Program-made: the position numbers and the translations under genes
In this document: in pieces, positions 8,033 to 16,200 of the stretch
How the letters are laid out: each line of letters opens with the position of its first letter
How positions within the stretch are numbered: the stretch's first letter is position 1
From: UBA668 sp046076025
GTDB lineage: Bacteria; Actinomycetota; Acidimicrobiia; Acidimicrobiales; Ilumatobacteraceae
DNA length: 35,333 nt
NCBI GenBank assembly: GCA_046076025.1
Contig: JBJTRF010000167.1
Coordinates: forward strand, 1 to 35,333
Reading direction: 5' to 3'
The notes under the pieces: model-generated
Told to the model about the DNA's origin: nothing
Databases searched by the model: none
Seen by the model: the letters and a program-made list of their open reading frames with translations, nothing else

Positions 8033-9996
8033 GCCGGCTCGACCTCGATGAACGTGTCGTTGAAGCAGGCGCCGTTCACCAGTTCGTCGCCCGTGTCGGG
8101 ACAGAGGGCGTTCACGCCCACACCCTCGGGATGGTGGCGCAGCCACACGCCCTTGGCCATCACCGCCACACCTGGCCGCGTGTCGTCGCGCACCTCGAGC
8201 GGCACCGTCACGCCGCCGAGCGGGCTGCGCACCACCACCTGCTGACCGTCGACGAGGCCCCGGGCGGCGGCATCTGATGAGTGCAACTGCACGCCGTGCG
8301 ACACCTCTTGGAACTCGCCGAACATCGAGTTCACCAGCTTCGGCGAGGCCGGCGTGATGAGGGTGAGCGGATAGCCGTCGGGCCGGGCCACTGGCTCGAA
8401 GCGCGGCACGCCGAACTGCGGGTCGACGAGGCGGACCATGTGGCCGCGGTCGACGCCGGGCGTGGTGTCGACCAGCTGCAGCGTGGGCAGCGCCACCTCG
8501 CGCGGCCCTGGATCGTCGATGGCGGCGAGCACCGGCGGCGACGACCAGTCGAAGCCCATCGCCTTCGCCATCAGCAGGCCCACCTCGTCGTTGCTGCGCG
8601 ACTCGCCGACGCGCTCGATCGCGGCGCGTACCGGTTGCACCACCATCGACCCGTATCCCGTGGCGAGGTCGTCGATCTCGAACGAGGTGGTGGCCGGCAG
8701 CACGACATCGGCATACCGGCATGTGTCGGTGAGCACCTGCTCGTGCACCACGGTGAAGATGTCGTCGCGCGAAAACGCCCGCACCACGGCATGCGTGTCG
8801 GGGCACATCACCACCGGGTTGGCGCCCTGCACGAACACCACCTCGGTGGGGTCGCCCGAGTCGGGTGCCAGCCAGCGGCCCACTTGGTGCAGTGCCACGC
8901 TGCGGCGGCCCGACACGCCGATCGCCTCGGCAGGCCAGCGGCGGCGCGGCGACACGGCCCCGGTGCGCACGGCACCGAGCACCCCATTGCCGCGGCACCC
9001 CATCGTGCCCGCCAGTGCCGGCAGGGCAAGCATGGCGCGGCACGCTGCGCCGCCGTTGGCGTTGCGCTCCTGTCCCCACCCGTAGCGCAGCAGGGTGAGC
9101 GGCGTCGATGCCCACCAGTCGGCAAGTGTCTCGATGTCGGTGGCCGCGAGGCCACACACATCGGCGGCGCGCTCGACCGTCCACTCGGCAGCGGCAGCCA
9201 GCACCTCGTCGGCCCCGCTGACATGTCGCTGCACGAAATCGCGGTCGATGCTGCCGAGCTGCTGCCAGCGATTGGCGATGGCCAGCGCCAGCACGACGTC
9301 GGTGCCGGGGCGCACGGCCAGATGCAGGTCGGCGCGGCCGGCCGTTGCCGTGCGACGAGGATCGACCACCACCACCCGTGCGCCCCGCTTGGCGGCCTGC
9401 TGCACGAGCGGCGCGAAGTGGGTGTTGCTCACCGTGGGGTTGGCGCCCCACACCACGACGAGGTCGCTGTGCAGCACGTCGCGGGGGTCGGCCGAGTTCA
9501 TCGTGCCGTACACGCTCTCCCACGCGGCCGCATTGGTGGCGGCGCAGATGGTGTGCTCGACGACGGTGGCGCGGATCGATGCAAAGAACGCCTCGGACAT
9601 GCTGTTCGACTCGACGGCGGGCGACGACGAGTTGTACGTGAATGCCGCCACCGAGTTGGCGCCACGACGATTGATGGCATCGCGCATGCGCCCGACGACG
9701 ATTGCGATGGCCTCGTCCCATGACACGGGCCTGAACTCGCCGGCACCCTTCGGCCCGGTGCGCACCAGTGGCGTCATCACGCGCTCGGGCGCATACACGC
9801 GCTGGGCGTACTTCTTCACCTTGGCGCAGATCCAGCCGTCGGTATAGGCGTTGTCGGCGGAGGCGTCGACCTTCACGATGCGCCCGTCGCGCACGGTGAC
9901 GCTGAGCGAGCAGCCGTCGGGGCAGTCGAGGGTGCAGGCGGTGTGCACGACGCGCTCGCCGCTGTCGGTGCTGCGTCCCCTCAGAACGGCCGTCAC
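8029..9996 (-). CDS. Molybdopterin-dependent oxidoreductase with N-terminal 4Fe-4S site
   Basis: The protein has 655 residues from a GTG at 9996. It has the domain order of the DMSO-reductase superfamily. The N-terminal iron-sulfur motif is C21-x3-C25-x3-C29-x27-C57. The molybdopterin domain follows from about 65 (ERVMTPLVRTG, FRPVSWDEA), and the C-terminal dinucleotide-binding domain from about 530 (LITPASPKLVNSMFGEF, GVAVMAKGVW). The cofactor should be Mo or W bis-pyranopterin guanine dinucleotide. Cys151 in EHTICAAT lies where a metal ligand is expected, though I cannot align it with certainty. No twin-arginine signal is seen, so a cytoplasmic location is likely. The substrate is not identifiable; formate-dehydrogenase-like and polysulfide-reductase-like enzymes share this layout. 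It follows a secreted-protein gene by 2 nt and overlaps the pterin dehydratase gene. Confidence 0.92.
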   Translation of the reverse strand: MTAVLRGRSTDSGERVVHTACTLDCPDGCSLSVTVRDGRIVKVDASADNAYTDGWICAKVKKYAQRVYAPERVMTPLVRTGPKGAGEFRPVSWDEAIAIVVGRMRDAINRRGANSVAAFTYNSSSPAVESNSMSEAFFASIRATVVEHTICAATNAAAWESVYGTMNSADPRDVLHSDLVVVWGANPTVSNTHFAPLVQQAAKRGARVVVVDPRRTATAGRADLHLAVRPGTDVVLALAIANRWQQLGSIDRDFVQRHVSGADEVLAAAAEWTVERAADVCGLAATDIETLADWWASTPLTLLRYGWGQERNANGGAACRAMLALPALAGTMGCRGNGVLGAVRTGAVSPRRRWPAEAIGVSGRRSVALHQVGRWLAPDSGDPTEVVFVQGANPVVMCPDTHAVVRAFSRDDIFTVVHEQVLTDTCRYADVVLPATTSFEIDDLATGYGSMVVQPVRAAIERVGESRSNDEVGLLMAKAMGFDWSSPPVLAAIDDPGPREVALPTLQLVDTTPGVDRGHMVRLVDPQFGVPRFEPVARPDGYPLTLITPASPKLVNSMFGEFQEVSHGVQLHSSDAAARGLVDGQQVVVRSPLGGVTVPLEVRDDTRPGVAVMAKGVWLRHHPEGVGVNALCPDTGDELVNGACFNDTFIEVEPA

Positions 9997-9998
9997 GG

Positions 9999-11006
9999 TC
10001 AGGGGTCTATCACGTTCACCGCCGACAGTTCACCTGCGTCGAAGCGGGTGAGCACGCTGCTGAACGAGTAGTCGGGCTGCGCCTCGGTGTAGGCGTTCGC
10101 CCAGAATGTGATCTCGAAGGTGATGCGGGCCTGCACGTACACCACGCCGGGCCCGGGCGGCGTGAACAGGCACGGGCCATTGACGCCAGGACGTGCCAGC
10201 TCGGGCAGGTCGGGCATCGCCGGCACCGAGACCCCGTCGAGTTGCGGCACCTCGTTGCGCGCCAGGCACGGTACCGCCACGAGGTAGGGCGTCGAGGGCC
10301 GGTCGGGATCCGGCTGGAACGACAGGCCGAAGTCGAGCGCCACCGGCCGCGCCAGCAGGTACATCGTCCAGCCCCGCCACTCGACGGCAGTCGATCGCTG
10401 CGCCCGCCACGCCGGCGGCAGCACGGCGAGCCACGAGGGGTACCGGGTGATGAGGCCGCCCCAGCGGTCGACGACGGGGTTCTCGAACACCACCGGACGC
10501 GTCAGGCGCAGCGCGTTGTACATGGCGTCGAGCTGCTGGCGCGGATCGATCATCGGGTCGTCGGCGTCGACGTCGATGGCGCCGAGGAAGTGGTACACGG
10601 TGTCGCAGAAGATCAGGAAGTGCCGCACGGCATCGGCGAGCGGCCCGGTGGAGAGCGGCTCCTCGGGGGTCGGCTCGCCGAACGACGGCAGCGTGCCCTC
10701 GATGAACAGCCATCGCTCGCTGTAGACGGTCTGGCCGCCCACGTAGCGCTCGCCGCTCGAGGTGGTACCGCTGCCGGTGGCGACGAACGAGCAGGCCCCG
10801 CCGCCGCCCTCGGTGCGGAAGACCGAGCTGGAGGGAATCGCGTAGTGCCGCGTGATGCCGCCGTCGGTATCGCGGATGTCGACGACCCGCGCCCCATTCA
10901 CATAGATCGGCGGCTGCGGGTCGTCGACAGGGCCACCGCCGGCCGCATGCACCTGACTTGCGCTGAGTAGCGATGCGACGACAACCGCTGCTAGAAGCCG
11001 ATGCAT
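9999..11006 (-). CDS. Secreted protein of unknown function
   Basis: The protein has 335 residues. The start chosen is the ATG at 11006 because it gives a clean Sec signal peptide (MHRLLAAVVVASLLSASQVHA, cleavage after residue 21); the 30 upstream in-frame residues do not look coding. The mature protein has three or four Cys that could form disulfides and several Trp/Tyr-rich stretches (RWLFIEGTLPSFGEP, ITFEITFWANAYTEAQ). I recognise no domain. The start overlaps the end of the upstream lipoprotein gene by 16 nt, and its stop is 2 nt before the molybdopterin oxidoreductase. It therefore sits inside a four-gene minus-strand unit. The unit pairs two exported proteins of unknown role with what looks like a cytoplasmic molybdoenzyme. 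Confidence 0.82.
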   Translation of the reverse strand: MHRLLAAVVVASLLSASQVHAAGGGPVDDPQPPIYVNGARVVDIRDTDGGITRHYAIPSSSVFRTEGGGGACSFVATGSGTTSSGERYVGGQTVYSERWLFIEGTLPSFGEPTPEEPLSTGPLADAVRHFLIFCDTVYHFLGAIDVDADDPMIDPRQQLDAMYNALRLTRPVVFENPVVDRWGGLITRYPSWLAVLPPAWRAQRSTAVEWRGWTMYLLARPVALDFGLSFQPDPDRPSTPYLVAVPCLARNEVPQLDGVSVPAMPDLPELARPGVNGPCLFTPPGPGVVYVQARITFEITFWANAYTEAQPDYSFSSVLTRFDAGELSAVNVIDP

Positions 11007-11770
11007 GCCTGCTCCGCCGGACCCGTTTGCTTCGCCATCCAGCGACCATCGAAGGCCTCGAGGCGCATACCGAACCCGAGCTTGCCGACACCCCATCGGG
11101 AGCCTTCTGCGAGCGACCCGTCAGGAGTGAGGAAGACGCTGCCATCCAGCATGCAGTCCATTACGAGCGCAGTGGTCTCGCTTCGCTCATCGCCTGCAAC
11201 GAGCGGACGGAGCACCACTCCATCAGCGAGATCGACGTGCTCGCCGCGATCCCGCCGTCTCCCAAGTCCGTCCAGCAGCACGGCCCCGGCGTCCACGAAC
11301 CATCTCTCCCAGCCGGGATCGTCCAGCTCCATTGGGTTCACGGTCGTCGCCCGGTAGTACACCAACAGCGCCTGCAGGTAGGCCTCGATAATGGGGACGT
11401 CGTCGAGGCCGAGCGTCCAGGTGATACCGCGATCGAGGTCTTCCACCGTCGGCAGGTACACGTACAGCTTGGGCATCAGTTCGTAGAACAGTCCGGGTGT
11501 GTCGATGCCCGGCGCGCCACTGACCCGGCGCCACGGACCATCGGGCGACAGCGTCACCGGCGCCTCGTCGAAGGCCGTCTCCCCGATTGTGGCGGAGGTA
11601 GAGGTCGAGGTGGGCAGCGCCAGCGCCGGCCCCGAGACTGGCGCTGTGCTGGCCACCGTCGGCACCGTCTCGAGCGCACCGGTCGACACGCGCAGCGAGC
11701 ACCCGGCCACCAGCATCAGCGCTGACGCCGCCGACACCATCACGGCCCCCGCTCGCCGGGCTCGCTTCAT
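10991..11770 (-). CDS. Lipoprotein of unknown function
   Basis: The protein has 259 residues from the ATG at 11770. This start gives a textbook lipoprotein signal: basic MKRARR, a hydrophobic core, then LVAGC with Cys24 as the lipidated residue. GGGGAA lies just before the ATG. Longer in-frame starts upstream would bury the signal peptide. After a Thr/Ser/Pro-rich linker (about 25-60) comes a globular part with FYELMPKLYVYLPTVEDL and IIEAYLQALLVYYRATT. No known domain was recognised. It is the first gene of the minus-strand unit leading into the molybdopterin oxidoreductase, and is divergent from the GlcD-type dehydrogenase. The helical region with LVYYRAT and the extracellular anchoring resemble small substrate-carrier or NTF2-like lipoproteins, but this is not a firm assignment. 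Confidence 0.83.
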   Translation of the reverse strand: MKRARRAGAVMVSAASALMLVAGCSLRVSTGALETVPTVASTAPVSGPALALPTSTSTSATIGETAFDEAPVTLSPDGPWRRVSGAPGIDTPGLFYELMPKLYVYLPTVEDLDRGITWTLGLDDVPIIEAYLQALLVYYRATTVNPMELDDPGWERWFVDAGAVLLDGLGRRRDRGEHVDLADGVVLRPLVAGDERSETTALVMDCMLDGSVFLTPDGSLAEGSRWGVGKLGFGMRLEAFDGRWMAKQTGPAEQACIGF

Positions 11771-12029
11771 TTCCCCGTGCCTCGATCCGTGCAGCGCTCC
11801 GTGCATCACTGGCCCTCCCCCTCGGCGGGACATCCGGCCCCACCCCATGCCCGACTGCGCACACCCCGGCAGTCGGTGCGGCAATCCCGCCCCTAGAAGA
11901 CGGTCGAGATGCCATCTCATGACGCGAGTTCGCCAAGAAATCCGCCGCCCTGCCCACGCCACGCCCACGCCACGCCAACCAACGCCACGCCCGCCCACCG
12001 CACCGGTGCCGGTCTGGCAAGGTGGGACG
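11771..12029. other. Divergent intergenic region with short tandem repeat
   Basis: These 259 nt separate the lipoprotein gene and the GlcD-type gene and must hold both promoters. An 11-bp unit cccacgccacg is repeated in tandem at 11953-11963 and 11964-11974, with degenerate copies to about 11991. AAGGTGGGA just before the GTG at 12030 is a plausible Shine-Dalgarno. No clear -10 or -35 was picked out. Confidence 0.55.
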
Positions 12030-13394
12030 GTGACCGTGATCGACGAACTCCGCCAGCGCCTGCCCGCCGACTGCGTCGAGACCGACCCCGAGGTGGTCGC
12101 CTCCTACGCCCAGGACCACGGCCTGTTCGAGCAGGCGGGCACTGCCGCAGTGCTGGTGATGCCGCGCTGCACCGACGACGTCGTCGCTGCCATGGCCGCA
12201 GCCCGAGCCGCCGGGGTGCCGGTGGTCACCCGCGGTACTGGCACGGGCGTGTGCGGCGGGGCCAACGCGCTGCACGGCTGCATCGTGCTGTCGATGCATC
12301 GCATGAACGCCATCGTCTCGATCGACACGGTGAACCGGATGGCGCGTGTGCAGCCGGGTGTCATCAACGGCGATCTGAAGCGCGCCGTCGCCGAGCACGG
12401 GCTCTTCTATCCGCCCGATCCGGCATCGTTCGAGATGTGCTCGATCGGCGGCAACGTTGCCACCAACGCGGGCGGCCTGTGCTGCGTGCGCTACGGCGTC
12501 ACCCGCGACTACGTGGTCGGCCTCGAGGTGGTGCTCTCCACCGGCGAGGTCATCCGCACCGGACGCCACACCGTCAAGAACACCGCCGGTCTCGACCTCA
12601 CCGGCGTGTTCGTCGGATCCGAGGGCGTGCTCGGCGTGGTCACCGAGGCAACGGTGCGGCTGGTGCCCGCGCCACCGCCGCCGTGCACGGCGGTGGCCTA
12701 CTTCCCCGACCTGCCGTCGGTGGGCCGGGCGATCGTCGAGGTGTTCCGCAACGGCCACGAGCCGAGCCTGATGGAGATCGTCGACAATGCGTCGCTGCAG
12801 CTGGTGCGCGACGTGTACCGGATGGACATCGATGCCACCGCCGCCGCACTGCTGCTGGTGCAGACGCAGGGCGACGGCGCCGAGTCGTCGATCGAGCGCA
12901 TCGCCCAGCTGTGCACGGGACAGGGCGCCACCGAGGTGCACCACGTCGCCGATCCCGCCGAGGGCGACATGTTCATCGAAGTGCGACGCCGCGTGTGGCC
13001 CGCAGCCGAGCGCAGCGGCAAGCAACTGCTGCCCGAAGACGTCGCCGTGCCGCGCGAGCGCCTGCCCGAACTGCTCGAGGGCATCGTCGCCATCGGCGAG
13101 CACCGCGGCATGGTGATTCCCACCATCGGCCATGCGGGCGACGGCAACATGCACCCGATCCTGATGTTCGACGGCGGCGATCCCGATGCGCGCCAGCGTG
13201 CGCTTGGCGCCTTCGACGACATCGTGTCGCTGGCGCTGCGGCTCGACGGCACCATCGCCGCCGAGCACGGTGTCGGCTCGCTGAAGCAGCGGTTCCTCGA
13301 CCGCGAGGTGGATTCGGTGCACCGGGCGGTGCAGCACCGGGTGAAGGCCGTGCTCGATCCCGACAACCTGCTGAACCCCGGCAAGGCGATCTAG
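12030..13394 (+). CDS. FAD-linked oxidoreductase, GlcD / D-lactate / D-2-hydroxyglutarate dehydrogenase type
   Basis: The protein has 454 residues from a GTG at 12030 preceded by AAGGTGGGA. The N-terminal PCMH-type FAD-binding domain covers about 35-215 (TRGTGTGVCGGANAL, then DPASFEMCSIGGNVATNAGG, then GSEGVLGVVTEATV). The C-terminal FAD oxidase domain ends with the metal-binding GHAGDGNMHP and EHGVGSLKQRF motifs typical of the D-2-hydroxyacid dehydrogenases. It therefore probably oxidises a D-2-hydroxy acid such as D-lactate, glycolate or D-2-hydroxyglutarate. No GlcE or GlcF partner is adjacent. Instead ETF genes follow 144 nt downstream, and ETF is the known electron acceptor of several members (D-2-hydroxyglutarate dehydrogenases, LctD/EtfAB). 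It is not MftD, which is an FMN enzyme of another fold. Confidence 0.92.
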   Translation: MTVIDELRQRLPADCVETDPEVVASYAQDHGLFEQAGTAAVLVMPRCTDDVVAAMAAARAAGVPVVTRGTGTGVCGGANALHGCIVLSMHRMNAIVSIDTVNRMARVQPGVINGDLKRAVAEHGLFYPPDPASFEMCSIGGNVATNAGGLCCVRYGVTRDYVVGLEVVLSTGEVIRTGRHTVKNTAGLDLTGVFVGSEGVLGVVTEATVRLVPAPPPPCTAVAYFPDLPSVGRAIVEVFRNGHEPSLMEIVDNASLQLVRDVYRMDIDATAAALLLVQTQGDGAESSIERIAQLCTGQGATEVHHVADPAEGDMFIEVRRRVWPAAERSGKQLLPEDVAVPRERLPELLEGIVAIGEHRGMVIPTIGHAGDGNMHPILMFDGGDPDARQRALGAFDDIVSLALRLDGTIAAEHGVGSLKQRFLDREVDSVHRAVQHRVKAVLDPDNLLNPGKAI

Positions 13395-13428
13395 GCCCCG
13401 CGCTCCGTGTCGTGCTCCGGCACGGGCC

Positions 13429-13474
13429 TATGTCACGGTCCACGTCACGGCCATGTCACGGCCCATGCCCCGGC
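13429..13474. repeat. Short imperfect tandem repeats, unit about catgtcacggcc
   Basis: Between the dehydrogenase stop and the ETF alpha start, an 11-12 bp motif (tatgtcacggtc, cacgtcacggc, catgtcacggcc) recurs three times, with a fourth degenerate copy to 13474. The low-complexity spacer is compatible with a separate promoter for the ETF genes: CATAGT at 13524-13529 lies 9 nt before the ATG at 13539. Confidence 0.55.
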
Positions 13475-13538
13475 TGATGCCACGGACGATGTGCCGCCGC
13501 ATGGGCCACTGGCCAGCCGGCCGCATAGTGTCTGGCCG

Positions 13539-14552
13539 ATGTTCGCCGTGCTCGTCGTCCGCGACGGCCGCCTGCCGCAGGGCGGCGACGAGGCCTTGGC
13601 CGAGTGCGGCGGCCGCGTGCTGCTGGCCTGCACCGGCAGCGCCTCGGATGCGGCCAACAGTCCCGCCGCCCTGGCGACAGCGCTGTCTGGCCTCGCCACG
13701 TCGGCAGCATGCGCGGTGCTCGGCGATTTCGAGCCGGGCCGCTGGTCCGCGGCACTTGCGCCCCTGCTGGCCGACGAACCACGGGTCGTGCTGCCTGGCT
13801 CGCCCGACGGACGCGATCTCGCGCCGCGCCTCGCCGCCCTGCTGCGCCGGCCACTGTATGCGGTGGCCACCTCCATCGGCGAGTCGCGCATCGACATGGC
13901 CCGTGGCGGAGGCAGCGCGCTGCACACCGTCACACCGGCACCGGCGTTCGTCGCCACCCTGCAGCCCGGCGTGCGTGGCGTCGAGCGCGACGAGCGCAAC
14001 GAGCACGAGGGCGCAGCTCCCGCCGGCGGCATCGGGCAGGTGCCGCAGGTCGACTCACTGCACGGCGGCGGACACGACCGCGACAGCCAACTCGACGCAC
14101 GCGTCCTCGGCACGCAGCCGCCCGATCCGGCGAGCATCGATCTCTCCGAGGCCCCGCGCATCGTCGCCGGGGGTGCGGGCCTCGACGATGCGGCCCGACT
14201 CGGGCAGGTGGCACACGTGGCCGCGCTCATCGGTGCCAGTGCCGGCGCCACCCGGGTGGTCACCGACAGGGGCTGGGCGCCGCACACGCGCCAGATCGGC
14301 ACCACGGGCGTCGTCGTCAACCCCGACCTCTATGTCGCGTTCGGCATCAGCGGCGCCGTGCAGCACACGGCGGGTCTCGGCACGCCCGAGCACGTCATCA
14401 GCGTCAACACCGACGGCCACTGCCCGATGATGCAGCTCGCCGACCTGGCCATCGTCAGCGATGCCAACGAGACGCTCGACCATCTCGAGCGCCTGCTCGC
14501 CGATCGCCTGTCGATGCATCCAACAGCCTCCTCCGCCGGAAGCCGCGCATGA
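13539..14552 (+). CDS. fixB: Electron transfer flavoprotein alpha subunit (FixB-like)
   Basis: The protein has 337 residues, of normal family length. The start ATG at 13539 gives MFAVLVVRDGRLPQGG, the usual ETF opening. The C-terminal FAD domain (about 210-325) carries the diagnostic chain of motifs: PRIVAGGAGLDDA, then GASAGATRVVTDRGWAP, RQIGTTG, LYVAFGISGAVQH and AINT-like HVISVNTDGHCP. An unusual hydrophilic insert rich in Glu, Asn, Gly and His joins the two domains at about 150-195. It should bind FAD and pair with the beta subunit encoded at 16197. Its stop overlaps the FixC start (ATGA). The order B-C-X-A differs from the usual fixABCX. The ETF set forms one coupled unit running into a propeller gene and mftE. 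Confidence 0.93.
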   Translation: MFAVLVVRDGRLPQGGDEALAECGGRVLLACTGSASDAANSPAALATALSGLATSAACAVLGDFEPGRWSAALAPLLADEPRVVLPGSPDGRDLAPRLAALLRRPLYAVATSIGESRIDMARGGGSALHTVTPAPAFVATLQPGVRGVERDERNEHEGAAPAGGIGQVPQVDSLHGGGHDRDSQLDARVLGTQPPDPASIDLSEAPRIVAGGAGLDDAARLGQVAHVAALIGASAGATRVVTDRGWAPHTRQIGTTGVVVNPDLYVAFGISGAVQHTAGLGTPEHVISVNTDGHCPMMQLADLAIVSDANETLDHLERLLADRLSMHPTASSAGSRA

Positions 14553-15877
14553 GCACCGTCGTCGACCCGGGCGAGCAGCGCGACGTCGATGTCGTCGTGG
14601 TGGGCGGCGGTCCCGCAGGCAGCTGCGCCGCCATCACCGCCGCACGCGCCGGCCTCAGCGTGGTGCTCATCGAGCGCGGGCCCTTCGCGGGCAGCAAGAA
14701 CATGTACGGCGGGGTCGTGTATCCGCGCATCCTCGACAGTCTCATTCCCGACTGGTGGCAGCACGCGCCGGTGCAGCGGTGGGTGACGCGTCGCTCGACA
14801 ATGCTGCTCACGCCCAGCCAGGCGCTCACGGTCGACTTCCGCACCGAGGCGTGGGGCGCTCCGCCGTACAACGGTGCCACCGCCTACCGGCCCGACTGGG
14901 ATCACTGGCTCGCCGGCCATGCCGAGGCCGCCGGCGCGCAGTTGATCACCAGCACCACCGTCACCGGCCTGCTGCGCGATCGCCGCGGCACGGTGGTGGG
15001 CGTGCGCACTGACCGGCCCGACGGCGACCTCACGGCGCGCGTCGTCATTGCGTGCGACGGCGTGAACAGCTTCCTCGCCAAGGAGGCCGGCCTGTACCCG
15101 AAGGCCGATGCTGCCAACTACACGCTCGGCGTGAAGGAGACACTGGCGCTGCCCGAGTCGGTGATCGACGAGCGCTTCGCCGTGCGCGACCGACACGGCG
15201 TCGACATCGAGATCCTCGGCGCCACCGGCAGCGTGAACGGCGGCGGTTTCCTCTACACCAACCTCGACACCGTGTCGCTCGGCGTGGTGCTGAAACTGCC
15301 GAAGCTGGCCGCCCAGCGACGCCGGCCCGAGGAGATCATCGCCGACCTGAAGTCGCATCCGGCGATTGCGCCGCTGGTGCAGGGCGCCGAGCTGAAGGAG
15401 TACAGCGCCCATCTCATTCCCGAAGCCGGGCTCGAGATGATGCCGCGCATGGTGGCCGACGGCATGCTCGTCGCCGGTGATGCGGCTGCGCTGTGCCTGG
15501 CCGCCGGCATCTGGCTCGAGGGCGTCAACTTCGCGATGGCCAGCGGCATGCACGCCGGCGAGGCGGCGGCCGAGGCGATCACGCGACGCGATGTCAGCGT
15601 GCGCGGCCTGTCGGGATATCGCCGCCGCCTCGACAGCACCTTCGTGCTGCGCGACCACCGCCGGCTGCGGCGGGCACCGTCGCTGGTGCTCAGCGACCGC
15701 GTGCAGCACCTCTATCCCACGATGGTTGCGAACGCCGTCGAGCGGATGTTCCGCGTCGACAACCCCCAGCCCAAGCCCGGCCTGCGGCGCATCCTCGGCG
15801 AGGAGCGCCGCCGTGCGGGCGTGCGCCGCCGCCACCTGCTGCGCGACGGCTTCACCGGATTCAGGAGCTTCGGATGA
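14549..15877 (+). CDS. fixC: FixC-like FAD oxidoreductase (ETF:quinone oxidoreductase flavoprotein)
   Basis: The protein has 442 residues. The ATG at 14549 overlaps the fixB stop. The Rossmann FAD motif VVVVGGGPAGSCAA is at about 15-28, followed by an Arg-Gly strand with SKNMYGGVVYPRI, which is characteristic of FixC/ETF-QO. The second FAD contact, MLVAGDAAALCLAAGIWLEG, is at about 305-325. Like FixC it lacks the C-terminal ferredoxin domain of eukaryotic ETF-QO; this is supplied by FixX, encoded next with an ATGA overlap. The predicted role is to take electrons from ETF and pass them via the FixX cluster to membrane quinone. It lies in the coupled B-C-X-A unit. A geranylgeranyl-reductase-like FAD enzyme is the main alternative, but the FixX and ETF neighbours argue against it. 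Confidence 0.93.
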   Translation: MSTVVDPGEQRDVDVVVVGGGPAGSCAAITAARAGLSVVLIERGPFAGSKNMYGGVVYPRILDSLIPDWWQHAPVQRWVTRRSTMLLTPSQALTVDFRTEAWGAPPYNGATAYRPDWDHWLAGHAEAAGAQLITSTTVTGLLRDRRGTVVGVRTDRPDGDLTARVVIACDGVNSFLAKEAGLYPKADAANYTLGVKETLALPESVIDERFAVRDRHGVDIEILGATGSVNGGGFLYTNLDTVSLGVVLKLPKLAAQRRRPEEIIADLKSHPAIAPLVQGAELKEYSAHLIPEAGLEMMPRMVADGMLVAGDAAALCLAAGIWLEGVNFAMASGMHAGEAAAEAITRRDVSVRGLSGYRRRLDSTFVLRDHRRLRRAPSLVLSDRVQHLYPTMVANAVERMFRVDNPQPKPGLRRILGEERRRAGVRRRHLLRDGFTGFRSFG

Positions 15878-16200
15878 CCGACACCGCGCACGCAGGAATG
15901 CTCGAGCCCCACGCATGGGGCGGGCTCTCGTTTCAGGAGCGAATGGCCACCGCCGAGTTCCGCATCCACCACGAGCCGCACATCGTGGTCGATGGCACGA
16001 AGTGCGCCGACTGCAGCACGCGCGAGTGCGTGGTGGCGTGTCCTGCCAGCCTGTTCGTGCCCACCGCCGACGGCGGCATCGTCTTCAACCACGAGCAGTG
16101 CTTCGAGTGCGGCACGTGCTACCTGGTGTGCAACCGCGAGGGTGCCATCACGTGGGACTATCCCGAGGGCGGGCACGGCATCGTGTTCCGGCGCACATGA
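15874..16200 (+). CDS. fixX: FixX-like ferredoxin
   Basis: The protein has 108 residues. Its ATG overlaps the fixC stop, with AGGAG 7 nt upstream. It carries eight Cys. The first four are C44-x2-C47-x4-C52-x3-C56-Pro, and the second four are C76-x2-C79-x2-C82-x3-C86 within CFECGTCYLVC. It ends with the family motif ITWDYPEGGHGIVFR. The protein would relay electrons between FixC and quinone through one or two 4Fe-4S clusters. The spacing in the first group, with four residues between the second and third Cys, is not the canonical CxxCxxC. Cluster number therefore cannot be decided from sequence. Confidence 0.94.
   Translation: MTDTAHAGMLEPHAWGGLSFQERMATAEFRIHHEPHIVVDGTKCADCSTRECVVACPASLFVPTADGGIVFNHEQCFECGTCYLVCNREGAITWDYPEGGHGIVFRRT

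Noticed and set aside
7355..9721. A 788-residue minus-strand frame
   Set aside because: Most of it is out of frame with the molybdopterin oxidoreductase and reads as Arg/Ala/Gly-rich nonsense; only its 3' part from 8032 is a real gene.
12030..13394. MftD
   Set aside because: MftD is an FMN-binding TIM-barrel of the L-lactate dehydrogenase kind; this protein has the PCMH FAD fold of GlcD.
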